A stretch of DNA of 64,000 bases from Clostridia bacterium (GCA_900766585.1 CAAFVV010000041.1:1-64000); one strand, 5' to 3'; positions 1 through 9,549 are shown, numbered from the stretch's first letter. Translations and numbers: made by a program. The notes: generated by a model not told the origin, from the sequence alone.

Positions 1-1
1 C

Positions 2-247
2 GGCAAGGATATTATCCTGCGGGCAAACCTTTCGGAAATCGAAGCGTTGCTTTGCGGCTATCCGTATTTCTTTATCCCGTCGAAAGGGCTGATCATCAAC
101 TTTCACGAGGTCGACGCACAGAACGCAGACACCTTTACCATGAGCAACGGCAGCCTTATTCCCATCAGCCGCCGCAAGGCAAAAGAGGTGACGGATGCCT
201 ATTCATCTTTCCTGTTTGAGCAGCTGCGTAAAGGAGGCAAACGGTGA
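2..247 (+). CDS. LytTR-type response regulator, C-terminal part only
   Basis: The 5' part lies outside the window; the open frame enters at base 2 and gives about 81 residues. The visible part looks like the DNA-binding half of a LytTR domain: a stretch ending IINFHEV, then MSNGSLIPISRRKAKEV, the typical final strands and helix of AgrA/ComE-like regulators. Such regulators bind paired 9-bp direct repeats and activate transcription after phosphorylation on an N-terminal receiver domain, which is not visible here. The stop codon overlaps the start of the histidine kinase gene by one base (TGATG), so the two are translationally coupled and are very likely a cognate pair. The family call is good; the target genes cannot be told. 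Confidence 0.82.
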   Translation, partial: GKDIILRANLSEIEALLCGYPYFFIPSKGLIINFHEVDAQNADTFTMSNGSLIPISRRKAKEVTDAYSSFLFEQLRKGGKR

Positions 248-1575
248 TGCCGCCTGTTTATCGGTTCATTGAGATCATTGTATATTCGCTGCTGAACTTT
301 CTGCCGTTTCTTGCCTTGGCGCTCTATCCGTTCCGGCACAGTCTGCGGTTTTCAAGAGGCGTTACCGGAATTCTGATCGGATTGCTGTCTGTCATTCAGG
401 TGCTGCTCGGCGCATGGGTCAGCTTTGTTCCCGGAAATCATGCCGCAATCGCCAGTGCGCTCAGCACGGCGCTGTATGCCGCTTTCTATTTTCTCGCCGT
501 GAAGAAGCATTTCGGCAAAACACTTTTCACGCTGCTGATGATCTCCAATCTTGCCAACTTCGCCGTGATCTCCGCAAAGTGCCTTGAGGGGCTCTTTTTT
601 CCGGCATTGGCTGTGCAGAGCTACCGCTGGTCCTTCTCGCTGATGCTCTTTGCTGTGGAGACCATTCTCTCTGTGCCGATCTTTCTTTATATGAAGTCCG
701 TATTCACTCCGGCAGTAGAAAAAGAACCGTCCGGCTTTGAGTGGCGGTATCTGTGGCTGATTCCCGCAACCTTCTATATCGTATGGTATTTTGCAATATA
801 CAGCGTTGTTTCCCGTTCGGCGCTGGAAATTGCGCTGCGTCCGAAGAACACTCTGTTTTTGTTTATCATCAATGTGGGAGCGATCCTGATCTACTATGTC
901 GTGACCCGCCTGATTTTGGAGCAGAATCAAACGCTGGAGCTGGAGGAAAAGAATCATCAGCTTTCTATGCAGGCGGTGCAATATGAGAATCTGCAGGAAA
1001 AAATCCCCGCCGCCCGCCGTGCCAAGCACGATGTGCGGCATCATATCTCGCTTATACGCGAATATGTGAGCAAGGGAGAGCTTGACGCATTACTAAAATA
1101 TCTCGACGGCTATAACGACAGTCTGCCGGACGATTCGCTCATTCGTTTCTGCGAGAATGCCGCCGCCAATGCCGTATTGCTTTATTTCGCGCAGCAGGCT
1201 AAGGATAATGATATTGACTACATCGTCAACGCAGAGATCCCCGGTAACATTTTCGTTTCGGATACCGATATTTCCGTTCTGTTCGGCAACCTGATCGAGA
1301 ATGCCATAGACGCCTGCAAAGAGGAGTCGGGCGATGACCGGAAAATCGATATTCGAGCAATGCTCAAAGGCAGCACGCTTTGCGTCACGGTCGATAACAC
1401 CTTTACCGGAACGCTCCGGCGCACAACAGATAATGAATTTCTCTCGACCAAACACAAGGGACGCGGACTCGGCACACAGTCGGTAAAAAGCATTGCCGAG
1501 CAGTACGGCGGTGTCTGCCGCTTTGAAGTAAAGGACGGTATGTTCTGCGCCTCGGTAATGTGCAATAAAAGGTAG
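247..1575 (+). CDS. GHKL sensor histidine kinase, AgrC-like
   Basis: Membrane-bound sensor kinase of about 442 residues. The first 230 or so residues are mostly hydrophobic and would form five to seven membrane helices. The cytoplasmic part has the phospho-acceptor region KHDVRHH, then a GHKL ATPase with N-box NLIENAIDAC and G-box GRGLGTQSV. This is the plan of AgrC/VirS-like kinases that sense peptides and phosphorylate a LytTR partner, here the gene just upstream. ATG at 247 is preferred because AAAGGAGG lies at about 229-236; GTG at 244 is also possible. No peptide-precursor (AgrD) or AgrB gene is seen in the window, so the signal is unknown. Confidence 0.9.
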   Translation: MPPVYRFIEIIVYSLLNFLPFLALALYPFRHSLRFSRGVTGILIGLLSVIQVLLGAWVSFVPGNHAAIASALSTALYAAFYFLAVKKHFGKTLFTLLMISNLANFAVISAKCLEGLFFPALAVQSYRWSFSLMLFAVETILSVPIFLYMKSVFTPAVEKEPSGFEWRYLWLIPATFYIVWYFAIYSVVSRSALEIALRPKNTLFLFIINVGAILIYYVVTRLILEQNQTLELEEKNHQLSMQAVQYENLQEKIPAARRAKHDVRHHISLIREYVSKGELDALLKYLDGYNDSLPDDSLIRFCENAAANAVLLYFAQQAKDNDIDYIVNAEIPGNIFVSDTDISVLFGNLIENAIDACKEESGDDRKIDIRAMLKGSTLCVTVDNTFTGTLRRTTDNEFLSTKHKGRGLGTQSVKSIAEQYGGVCRFEVKDGMFCASVMCNKR

Positions 1576-1581
1576 ATATTC

Positions 1582-1622
1582 AAAAAGGGCACAGCTATCA
1601 TTTCGATGGCTGTGCCTTTTGC
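1582..1622. terminator. Bidirectional terminator between kinase and HU genes
   Basis: An inverted repeat with arms around GGCACAGC and GCTGTGCC is flanked by A-run on the left and T-run on the right, so it can end transcription from both sides. It sits between the convergent kinase and HU genes. Confidence 0.8.
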
Positions 1623-1635
1623 TTTGTAATTCGGT

Positions 1636-1911
1636 TTACTTATTGACGGCATCCTTGAGAGCCTTGCCTGCTTTAAATGCCGGAGCCTTAGCTGCCGGAA
1701 CGGTGATCGCCTCGCCGGTACGGGGATTCTTTGCGGTTCTCTCTCCACGCTCACGGGTTTCAAAAGTGCCGAAACCGACAAACTGTACCTTGTCGCCTGC
1801 AACAAGCACTTTTTCGATCTGTGCGAGGGTTGCATTAATGATGTTTTCTGCGTCTTTCTTGCTTGCGCCGGCAGCCTCTGCAACTGCAGCAACAAATTCT
1901 GTTTTGTTCAT
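1636..1911 (-). CDS. hup: HU-family DNA-binding protein
   Basis: A 91-residue histone-like protein that bends and compacts DNA. It begins MNKTEFVAAVAEAAG, has the core VQFVGFGTFETRERGERTAKNPRTG and ends with the conserved basic helix, as in HU/HBsu. The ATG at 1911 is preceded by GGAGGTTCAGAT, so the longer open frame upstream of it is not coding. It is monocistronic, with a promoter at 1955-1983 and a shared terminator downstream. Length matches the family. Nothing is unusual about it. Confidence 0.97.
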   Translation of the reverse strand: MNKTEFVAAVAEAAGASKKDAENIINATLAQIEKVLVAGDKVQFVGFGTFETRERGERTAKNPRTGEAITVPAAKAPAFKAGKALKDAVNK

Positions 1912-1954
1912 ATCTGAACCTCCAAAATGTATTTCAGCGTATATTGCTATATTT

Positions 1955-1983
1955 AATATACCATATTTCGAGCTATTTTGCAA
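1955..1983 (-). promoter_or_regulatory. Promoter of the HU gene
   Basis: On the minus strand TTGCAA (1978-1983) is followed after 17 bases by TATATT (1955-1960), about 45 bases upstream of the HU start codon. It fits a housekeeping sigma-A promoter. Confidence 0.6.
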
Positions 1984-2205
1984 GAACGGATAATACATTG
2001 ATGCAGTGTGCTTAATTTAATCATCTCTTATTCAACCCCGCTTCGTTTCCCATATCGTTGCTCTTTGTGATTTTATAAAATATTGTTATTGCAAAATATC
2101 ATAGATAAAACATACCCGTCGTATCGAAAACCATATGCAAAAGCGCCCTCCCTGGACATTAAATTTCAAAAACAAAACCGCAGAAGCCCTTATATATCAA
2201 GGCTC

Positions 2206-2756
2206 CTACGGTTTTGGTACTGTCTTTACACACAAGTAGTACCGACTCTGGAGGTAGTACATACCGATTTCAGAGTCGTAGTAGTAGCCGCGATAGCGGT
2301 AGGGGTTGACGGTGGCGATGGCGCAGTCGGAGGTGTCCTGCATTACTGTGCAGACGCCCCATGCGTCGTAGCTATATTTTGCAACGGAATGCGCGTCTTT
2401 GTCCATAATGCCGATGATGTCGCCCTGAAGGTTCTTCTGGAAATAGAACGGCTCGTCGTTGTACACGATACCGCAAACCGAATCCTCGTTATCATACAGC
2501 GGAACGATGGTGTTATTATCCCACTTTTCGCAGAGGATTTTGGTGCCATCGAGGGTGTAAATATGATTCACACCGTTAACGGTCTTGCTCGTGCGGATGC
2601 CGTTGGCGTTGTAGGTATACGCGATATTGTCAAAGGATTTCAGCTGCCGTCCCTTTTCCCACGCGAGCGTATGCCCGAGATAGGTTGTCGGGTTGCCCTG
2701 CGCGTCATAGGAAATCGGCTAGGCTAAGTATACTCTTTGTTGGCGGTTATGTCAAG
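2206..2756 (-). pseudogene. Orphan RHS tip remnant, chimeric
   Basis: A decayed copy of the distal core of the neighbouring RHS toxin gene. Bases 2235-2720 match the region about 4022-4505 of the big gene and encode the same text (DGTKILCE, NEDSVCGIVYNDEPFYFQKNLQGD, YRYRGYYYDSEIGMYYLQSRYY). Immediately upstream, 2725-2756 is identical over 32 bases to 5177-5208 of the big gene, so about 670 bases of core have been deleted and the ends fused. After QSRYY the frame reads nine unrelated residues into a hairpin and stops, so no toxin domain is left. It lies downstream of the toxin and immunity genes, where displaced orphan RHS tips are usually found. Sequence drift from the big copy shows it is not a very recent duplication. 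Confidence 0.8.
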
Positions 2757-2762
2757 ACATAG

Positions 2763-2794
2763 AAAAACCCGGCACGCCGAAGCAGCGTGCCGGG
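2763..2794 (-). terminator. Terminator after the immunity lipoprotein gene
   Basis: Perfect 10-bp arms (CCCGGCACGC at 2768-2777, GCGTGCCGGG at 2785-2794) with a 7-base loop. On the minus strand the hairpin is followed by five T. It ends the RHS-immunity transcript and separates it from the orphan tip. Confidence 0.85.
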
Positions 2795-2811
2795 TTCCAA
2801 GTCATATTTGG

Positions 2812-3321
2812 TCAACCGAATGTTTCCGCGCCAGTGCCGGATGTTTTTGTGTCAGCGCCGGATATTTCCGAGTCAGTATCGGACGTTTCCAAGTCGGTTC
2901 GGATAAACGTCAGCTCATCAGGCAATTTATCGTCAAATTCCTCAAAAAAATCGCCATCGATCCACTCAGTATGTATAACAAAAGAATCGGGAGATAGATC
3001 ACAATACCCATATAATTCTGTAGAATCATACTTTGCGGAATATTTATCCTTCCAGATAAGGATACTCAACCGATTCGTTTGCCCAATAAAAATAAATCTA
3101 CAGAAAAACGTTTCCTCCCCATAAGCCAGCTCACCATCAAGTACATTCGGATCCTCTTTTTCAGGATGGGAATCAAACCGAAAAACATAGTTACCCTCTT
3201 GACAGATCCATGTGTATTCACCCAGCTCAAAGGGTCGCTGCCCGGAGTACGGGTCACAGCCGGCTGCCAAAAAACAGAGAACCAGCGCGCAACAGAATAC
3301 CGCCATTCGTTTGACCATCAT
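2812..3321 (-). CDS. Small lipoprotein, candidate immunity protein for the RHS toxin
   Basis: Begins MMVKRMAVFCCALVLCFLAAGC, a signal peptide ending in a lipobox, so the mature protein would be lipid-anchored outside the membrane. About 169 residues; no recognised domain. The body is acidic and rich in aromatic residues, and the tail is a low-complexity Ser/Thr/Gly/Asp repeat. Its start codon directly follows the stop codon of the toxin gene, the usual place for a cognate immunity gene, and a strong terminator follows it. A lipoprotein immunity factor would suit a toxin that acts at or outside the cell surface. The immunity role is inferred from position only. Either of the two first ATG codons could be the start. 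Confidence 0.6.
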   Translation of the reverse strand: MMVKRMAVFCCALVLCFLAAGCDPYSGQRPFELGEYTWICQEGNYVFRFDSHPEKEDPNVLDGELAYGEETFFCRFIFIGQTNRLSILIWKDKYSAKYDSTELYGYCDLSPDSFVIHTEWIDGDFFEEFDDKLPDELTFIRTDLETSDTDSEISGADTKTSGTGAETFG

Positions 3322-6300
3322 TCACCACCAGCCTTTTTTTCCGGCTACGCCCCACATATATAGCGGTTTGCAACCTTTTTTTCTTAAAATGTCAAGATAT
3401 TTCCATATGGAAATTGGTTCGTATTGGGTGGTATGACCTCTGTCGTTGTAAAATATAAACGAACCGCCCACACCGTCTCCGACCTTGATTCCCGCAACAT
3501 AATGGAAAGGCGAGTTCCAGCCGGGATGTTGATAAAAGACAAGAACGCTTGACGAAAGCTCGGCTTTTATGCCCCACAAGTAGGTTATCGGCCCTGCTGT
3601 GCATTTAAACCAAAACTTACTTGCCAAGCATCGCGTAATAGAAAAGGGCGTTATTCCTATCAACGCAATATTATTATAGATCACAGAACCATATGCCCAC
3701 CGCAAATCGGACATGACCTTTTTAAAGGTAATTTTTTTGCTGTAGGTATGCAGAATATTGTATAGAGCGATCGGCCCGCACCCGTTATCAAATACATTAC
3801 CCAAGAAGCCCATGCGGTATTTTTTCCAGACGGGATCCAATTGGTTATTGATATATCCGGAGGACGTATACCCGGGGGTCATCCCCTCTTCATCGCTCCG
3901 CATCACCGGTTCGTTGAAGCAGTAGGCAAACAAATTGACCGAGTTGGTCGAGCGATCCTCATCGTCCAAAAGAACGATTTCCGCCTTGTCCCCATTGACA
4001 AACCTACCCACTGCCGGGTCATAATAGCGGCTCTGGAGGTAGTACATGCCGATTTCGGGGTCATAGTAATACCCGCGATAACGATACGGATTGACGGTCG
4101 CGATGGCGCAGTCGGACGCGTCCTGCGTTACTGTACAAACACCCCAAGCGTCGTAAGCATAGCGCGCGACGGAATGCGCGTCTTTGTCCACAATGCCGAT
4201 GACATCGCCCTGAAGGTTCTTCTGGAAATAGAACGGCTCATCGTTATAGAGAATGCCGCAAACGCCGTCCTCGTTGTCATACAGCGGAACAAGCGCATTA
4301 CCGTTCCACGTCTCGCAGAGGATCTTCGTCCCGTCGAGGGCATAGGTGTGTTTGACACCACCCACAGTTTTAGAGGTACGAATCCCGTTGGCGTTGTAGG
4401 TATAGCTGTTGCCGTCGAACGATTTCAACTGCCGACCCTTTTCCCACGTCAGCGTATGCCCAAGGTATGCGGTCGGGTTGCCCTGCGCGTCATAGGTAAT
4501 CGGCTGATCGCCCACCTTGGTGAGCAAATCTTTCCAATCTTTCCAAACCGCGTCGCCGTAGGTATACACCGTGCCGTTTTTGGACGCGATGTTGCCGTAG
4601 CGGTCGTAGGTCATCACATTGACGGGCGCGCCGTTCACGGTCTCGATCAGCAGCTGCCCGAGCGCGTCGTAGGTGTAGGCGGTGGAGGTCGTCACGCCGC
4701 CGACCGAATCAGTCACCTCGGTGATCCGCTCCTCGGCGTCGTATTCATAGGCAATCGTTCTGCCGCCGGAGAGGACGATCTGGCTCACGAGCTGCGTCGT
4801 GGGAGACGATTTCAGCTTCTGTTCCGCCTTGTGTTCGTCCGTCACCTCGCCCGCGTGGTAGTGGAACTGCCGCGAGACGAAGCCCGTGCCAAGCTGCAGC
4901 TCGTCGAACACCTTGCGCCCGAAGCTGTCGGTCTTGCTGTGCGAGGTCACCGTTTTGCCGCCCGCCGTGAATTTCACGACCGCGTTTTCATTTTCCGGGT
5001 TCTCGCAGTAGACGGTCTGCTCTTTGCCGCCGGCGGTGATGCGCTTTTTCGTCAGCTTGCCGTCAGAATCGTAGCTGTACACAATGGAATTGACAAGGTG
5101 CTTCGCGGTCACGATCTCGCCCGACAGGGTGATCTCGCACTCCGCCGCGCGGACGATTTTGCCGTCCTCGTAGGTATAAGTATACTCTTTGTTGGCGGTT
5201 ATGTCAAGCGATCGGACGATATTTCCCTGCCCGTCGTAGACATATTTGTAGTGCGCGACCGGCTCATTCGACGCATTCACCCATTTTTCGGCAACCATCT
5301 GCCCCGCGGAGTTGTAGGTCGCGGTCATCGTGTCGCCGTTGGCATAGGTGATGGCTTTGAGCCGCCCGCTGCCGTTTTTGTAGCGGTAGCGGATCAGCTT
5401 TTTCGTCTTGCCGTCGATGCCGACGGATTCGAGGTTGTGGAACGCGTTGTAGGCGAGCGCGTAGGACAGCCCGTCCCCGCGGGTAATTGCGGTCAGGTTG
5501 TCAAACGGGTCGTAGGCATAGGACACCTGCGCCAGCACGGCGCCGTCGGCGTTTTTGCTCGTCACGCCGGTGGTGCGCCCCGCGGCGTCGTAGGTGTAGG
5601 CGGTCTTATTGCCGCAGCGGTCGGTCACCTCCTCGTTGCGCGAGGTCTCGGCGTCCACCGTGTAGTGCGTTTCGCCGCCGCGCGCGTCGGTCTCGCGGAC
5701 GAGGTTGTTGCCCGTGTCGTCGCCGGTCAGGCTGCCGGTGTCGGCGTTGAAGCCGAACGCGCGGTAGATCGTGCCGAATTCGCCGTCTGTGAACGTCGTC
5801 TCGGTCAGCGCGTTGCCGAAGGCGTCCCTGGCTTCGGCAAAATCGGGCGTGGACTCAGCCGCCGCGCCCTTGCTTTCGTCGGCAGTCTCCTCCGTGTCCG
5901 CGCCCTCGCTTTCTGCGGTGAAATCGCTCGCGGAAAGCCCCGTCTCGATGCTGTCGCGCAAAAGCTGGATGTTGTCGAAGTAGACACCGCCGAAATTATA
6001 GCTGTAGTCGCAGTATACGGTGATGTATTCCACCTGCGCGCAGTCGCTTTTCGCAAACTGAACCGACGCCAGCTGCCATTCCTCCGTGCAGGGCGAGAAG
6101 TCGGCGGTGTGGGTCTCGGTTTTGTCCGTGCCCTTGTATTTGATCTCCGCCCGCAGTCTGAACTGCGGCGTCTGCGCGTGATCGCGCTCGCGGTCCGTGA
6201 TGCCGCAGCCCTTGGCCCAGCCGGACAGCGTGAAGGTCTCGCGGGTCGCCCTGCCGGTTTTCACCGCCACCCGCTGCGACGCACAGCGGAGCGCGTCAAG

Positions 6301-9300
6301 GTCGCCGGACATATACAGCGCCCTGCTCATATTGAACCTTGTGCCCGTGGAGACGGATACGCCCGGCGTGCATGTCCAGCCGGCGGTATCTCTCTCGAAG
6401 CTGCCGTTTTCCAGCAGGTTGTAGGCGTTGGCGAAGCGGTTGTTTTCCAGCTGCGCCGCGTCGACATCCACCGAGCCTCTGCCGTTGATCAGAAGCTGCA
6501 CCTTGACGCTCTTGGCCGCGTCCAGCGCAAAGGGCGCGATCAGGCGCGTGTAGGCGGTATCGTAGGCGGTGAGGCGCTCGCTCTCCGCGAGGACGTTGTC
6601 GGCGGTGTCGGTCACCCGAATGAACACGCCGGGGTCGTCTGCGCCGCTAAACGCGCCGTCGATGCGGGCATAGGCGGAGAAGGTGTATTCCCCGGCGGGC
6701 AGGACGTTGGTCACCTGGTAAATGCCGTTTGTGCCGCAGTCGGATCCGTAATTGCGCAGCCAGCAGGTCTTTGTGCCGAATTTGGCGTAGGCGTCGTTAT
6801 TGTAGTTGCTGACCTCGAAGCTGCCGCAGCTGCCGGGCATGCTTGCCCAGCCGCTCAGCGATTCGAAGCTGTGGTTTGTCAGCAGGTTATTGATATTGCT
6901 GACCACGCCCGCGCCGTCGGAGCGCGGGTTGATCCCGCTTTCCCCGCCGTCTGTGCCGGTGTTGCCGGTGTCTTGGGAATACATATATTCGCTGATGACG
7001 TTGCCGTCGTTGTCAAAGGCGCAGACCGTCCTGACGACGTTGTCCGCCTCCTCGTCCGCGTCCGCAGGCGTGGTCACCTCCGCCACTGTGCGGCGGGCGG
7101 CTGCCGAGTAGGCGTAGGCGGTGGAGGTGCCCTGCACCCATTCGCCGCCGGCAAAGCCGTATTCGGTCACGCCTGTCAGGCGGTCGCCGGTAAAGACATA
7201 CGCCACGCGGTAGGCTTCGCCGCCCGCCGCGTCAAAAAGCGTCACCCCGGCAGGCTTGTCCGCCGCATAGGTGAGCGCCGCCTTGCGGCCGTCGGGATAG
7301 GTGACCGTGCCGAGCTTGTCACCGGAATAGGCGTAGAGGATATGGGTGTTGTCGGGCGCCGTGATCGAGGTCAGATACCCGCCTGCGTTATAGGCAAACC
7401 CGAACACGCGGCCCGCGCCGTCGGTGACGGAGGTGATTCTGCCGGAGGTATAGGTGATCGCCATGCTGTTTTTGCCCGAGGTGACCTTGATCAGTCTGCC
7501 GGAGGCGTCAAAGGCGTAAACCTCATCGCCGCCCGTCAGCGTCCGCTTTTCGGGATCGTAAAGCCGGTCGCCGCCGTTTACCTCCTCATACAGCGTATAG
7601 CACTGGCTGCCGCTGCCGCAGGTGCAGGTTTTGCTGCTTGGCTTAAAGTAGGTCTCGTCCCCGTTTTCGCCGATATATACATAGCCGGTATATGCCGCGC
7701 CCTCATGCCGGAAGGAAACCGGTACCATGCTTTGCATCACATTCAGCTTAAAGCCGCAGCCGAGCTTCATGGCGGAAAAGTCTGCGGTATTCAGCCGGAC
7801 CGACGGGTTGGCGGTATACGGATACGCAGCGAGCGCGCTGGTGTAAAGATGCTTCAAGGTCACGGGCATTCTGCCGCCCGCCCAGGCGAAGTCCTCGGAC
7901 TCGAACATCAGGTTCCCGCAGGCAAGATCAATACTGCCCTGGCCGAAGCGGCCGAGCCTGTGTGTATGGGTGCGGTAAGCGGTATTCACGCCGCTGCCGG
8001 ATTCGTAGGTGACGACAAGCTGCGGCTTTTTGGCCGTTTCGCCGTATGTGCTGCCGTACAGCACGATTTTGTCGCCGCAGGACGTGTTTTCGTCCATCAG
8101 CCTCAGCACAAGGTTCGCATAGGCGGTCTCGCCTTTGGCTGCCGCGTCTGCAAGCTTCGTGATATCAAAGCTGTAGGAAACGCCGCTGCCGGATTTCACC
8201 GTGTCATAATCGACAAGCCCGGCATCCGCTGCCGGCGGGCAGCTGCCGCCGCAAAGCGCTCCCTTGACCTGATACAGACCGAGCTTCGGATAGCCGCACT
8301 GTGCAGAGCCGGAGGACTGGAAGAGCTTCAGCTCAACATGCTTGATGCGGGGATTTCCCGGAAGCTCCGGCAGCTTCAGCCCGATGTACATGCGGTTGGC
8401 ATGGCAGCCGCTTTGGCAGCCGCCGTTTGTGCCGACCGTATGTGCAGAGGCCGAAAACATATTGCCGCCCGCCCAGCTGTAGGTGGTCATGGCGCTTGTG
8501 CCGCTCACCTTGATCTGCGGGTCGATGACCACGGGAAACACTCTCTCCGCGTCATTGATCCACTCGCTGTCCGCGGTAACGGTCAGGAGAAGATCGCCGC
8601 TGTCGAGCTTTCGGCAGTCATAGGACACGTCTGCCGAGAGGCTGCCGCTCTCATCGCTCATAAACGGGGCCGGAATACAAAATACCTCTTTGCCGTTTTC
8701 CGTATCCCGGAATGTAAGGCTTTTTTGGGCTTCATCCCATTCCGCCGCGACATTTTCGCATTTGAGCAGGAAAGAATAGCGATAGACATCCGCTTTTTCT
8801 CTGATGACGATATTCTCCTTGATGCCGCTGCCCGTGAGCGAATACACAAAGTCCGCGCCTGCCTCGGCTTGTTCAAACACAAGCGTATCCGCCGCCGGGG
8901 AGGTCTCTGCAGCGGCAGCGCCGCGCCGCTTCTGCCTGCCGGTCTGCGCCGAAAAAACGGTAATCCGGTGCGCGCCGTCCGCCATGCGAAACAGCTCGCC
9001 GTTTGCGGCATCCTTGGAGAACTCCGCCGCAAAGCGGTTCTTTCCGCTGACAAACGCATCGGCCTTTTCGGTAAACGCGGTATCCGCCGCTTCAAAGCAC
9101 TGCGTTTCCTCGTCAAACACATGAACAGGCTCGGCGTAAAATACCGCCTGTTCCGTGCCGTCACTCATGCGGTATACCTTGCGGTTTTCGCCCCGGAGAG
9201 CGAGAATCTCATGGATGCGCACCGCTTTCTCCGGTACATCCTCTGCCAAAGCAGCGGTTTCGGCTTCTTCCGCGGGTTGTGCCGCCGCAGGGGCAGCGGA

Positions 9301-9408
9301 ATCTTTTCCGGCCTCCTCTGCTGCGGAATCGGATGCCAAAATGATCTCCTCTGCCGTGTCGGCTTTCAGCTCTCTCACGGCGTCCTCAAAATGGTTGTTG
9401 TTTTCCAT
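3322..9408 (-). CDS. RHS/YD-repeat polymorphic toxin with papain-like C-terminal domain
   Basis: A 2028-residue protein. Order: an Ala/Glu-rich N-terminus without an evident signal peptide (1-60); a domain ending VIDPQIKV followed by a DNRLRE domain (about 300-475); first YD repeats (about 640-810); two carbohydrate-binding-like jelly-roll regions starting NLLTNHSFESLSGW and NLLENGSFERDTAGW (about 850-1150); a long RHS/YD barrel (about 1190-1840) ending in the conserved YRYRGYYYDPEIGMYYLQSRYYDP core; then a 186-residue variable tip. The tip has Cys1877 in DNGCGPIALYN, His1969 in PFHYVAG and Asp1989 in FYNDRG, the order of a papain/C39-like cysteine peptidase. RHS barrels encapsulate toxic tips, so this is most likely a contact-dependent or secreted toxin. 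The start has a good ribosome site. A separate decayed tip lies downstream. Confidence 0.9.
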   Translation of the reverse strand: MENNNHFEDAVRELKADTAEEIILASDSAAEEAGKDSAAPAAAQPAEEAETAALAEDVPEKAVRIHEILALRGENRKVYRMSDGTEQAVFYAEPVHVFDEETQCFEAADTAFTEKADAFVSGKNRFAAEFSKDAANGELFRMADGAHRITVFSAQTGRQKRRGAAAAETSPAADTLVFEQAEAGADFVYSLTGSGIKENIVIREKADVYRYSFLLKCENVAAEWDEAQKSLTFRDTENGKEVFCIPAPFMSDESGSLSADVSYDCRKLDSGDLLLTVTADSEWINDAERVFPVVIDPQIKVSGTSAMTTYSWAGGNMFSASAHTVGTNGGCQSGCHANRMYIGLKLPELPGNPRIKHVELKLFQSSGSAQCGYPKLGLYQVKGALCGGSCPPAADAGLVDYDTVKSGSGVSYSFDITKLADAAAKGETAYANLVLRLMDENTSCGDKIVLYGSTYGETAKKPQLVVTYESGSGVNTAYRTHTHRLGRFGQGSIDLACGNLMFESEDFAWAGGRMPVTLKHLYTSALAAYPYTANPSVRLNTADFSAMKLGCGFKLNVMQSMVPVSFRHEGAAYTGYVYIGENGDETYFKPSSKTCTCGSGSQCYTLYEEVNGGDRLYDPEKRTLTGGDEVYAFDASGRLIKVTSGKNSMAITYTSGRITSVTDGAGRVFGFAYNAGGYLTSITAPDNTHILYAYSGDKLGTVTYPDGRKAALTYAADKPAGVTLFDAAGGEAYRVAYVFTGDRLTGVTEYGFAGGEWVQGTSTAYAYSAAARRTVAEVTTPADADEEADNVVRTVCAFDNDGNVISEYMYSQDTGNTGTDGGESGINPRSDGAGVVSNINNLLTNHSFESLSGWASMPGSCGSFEVSNYNNDAYAKFGTKTCWLRNYGSDCGTNGIYQVTNVLPAGEYTFSAYARIDGAFSGADDPGVFIRVTDTADNVLAESERLTAYDTAYTRLIAPFALDAAKSVKVQLLINGRGSVDVDAAQLENNRFANAYNLLENGSFERDTAGWTCTPGVSVSTGTRFNMSRALYMSGDLDALRCASQRVAVKTGRATRETFTLSGWAKGCGITDRERDHAQTPQFRLRAEIKYKGTDKTETHTADFSPCTEEWQLASVQFAKSDCAQVEYITVYCDYSYNFGGVYFDNIQLLRDSIETGLSASDFTAESEGADTEETADESKGAAAESTPDFAEARDAFGNALTETTFTDGEFGTIYRAFGFNADTGSLTGDDTGNNLVRETDARGGETHYTVDAETSRNEEVTDRCGNKTAYTYDAAGRTTGVTSKNADGAVLAQVSYAYDPFDNLTAITRGDGLSYALAYNAFHNLESVGIDGKTKKLIRYRYKNGSGRLKAITYANGDTMTATYNSAGQMVAEKWVNASNEPVAHYKYVYDGQGNIVRSLDITANKEYTYTYEDGKIVRAAECEITLSGEIVTAKHLVNSIVYSYDSDGKLTKKRITAGGKEQTVYCENPENENAVVKFTAGGKTVTSHSKTDSFGRKVFDELQLGTGFVSRQFHYHAGEVTDEHKAEQKLKSSPTTQLVSQIVLSGGRTIAYEYDAEERITEVTDSVGGVTTSTAYTYDALGQLLIETVNGAPVNVMTYDRYGNIASKNGTVYTYGDAVWKDWKDLLTKVGDQPITYDAQGNPTAYLGHTLTWEKGRQLKSFDGNSYTYNANGIRTSKTVGGVKHTYALDGTKILCETWNGNALVPLYDNEDGVCGILYNDEPFYFQKNLQGDVIGIVDKDAHSVARYAYDAWGVCTVTQDASDCAIATVNPYRYRGYYYDPEIGMYYLQSRYYDPAVGRFVNGDKAEIVLLDDEDRSTNSVNLFAYCFNEPVMRSDEEGMTPGYTSSGYINNQLDPVWKKYRMGFLGNVFDNGCGPIALYNILHTYSKKITFKKVMSDLRWAYGSVIYNNIALIGITPFSITRCLASKFWFKCTAGPITYLWGIKAELSSSVLVFYQHPGWNSPFHYVAGIKVGDGVGGSFIFYNDRGHTTQYEPISIWKYLDILRKKGCKPLYMWGVAGKKGWW

Positions 9409-9549
9409 TGGTTGTTTTTCCTTTCATTTGAAAAAATTTTACCGGCGTTTCGGAAAGCGGCCGCTGTTTCCGTCCTGCCGTGACCTGATTCTACAAATTA
9501 ACCAGGACATGTAGCGTCCGGGTTAACGGCGGGGGTTAAAAATTTTTAT
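9409..9549 (-). other. Leader between the DNRLRE gene and the RHS toxin gene
   Basis: A 141-base gap in an otherwise overlapping gene run. It holds GGTTAA/TTAACC inverted motifs but no convincing promoter or strong terminator, so read-through into the toxin gene is plausible. A GAAAGGA ribosome site precedes the toxin ATG. Confidence 0.35.

Noticed and set aside
3841..9483. Open frame of 1880 codons on the plus strand
   Set aside because: It is the antisense of the RHS toxin gene. Its composition is rich in Arg, Val and Gly without domains, as expected of a shadow frame in a G+C-rich gene.
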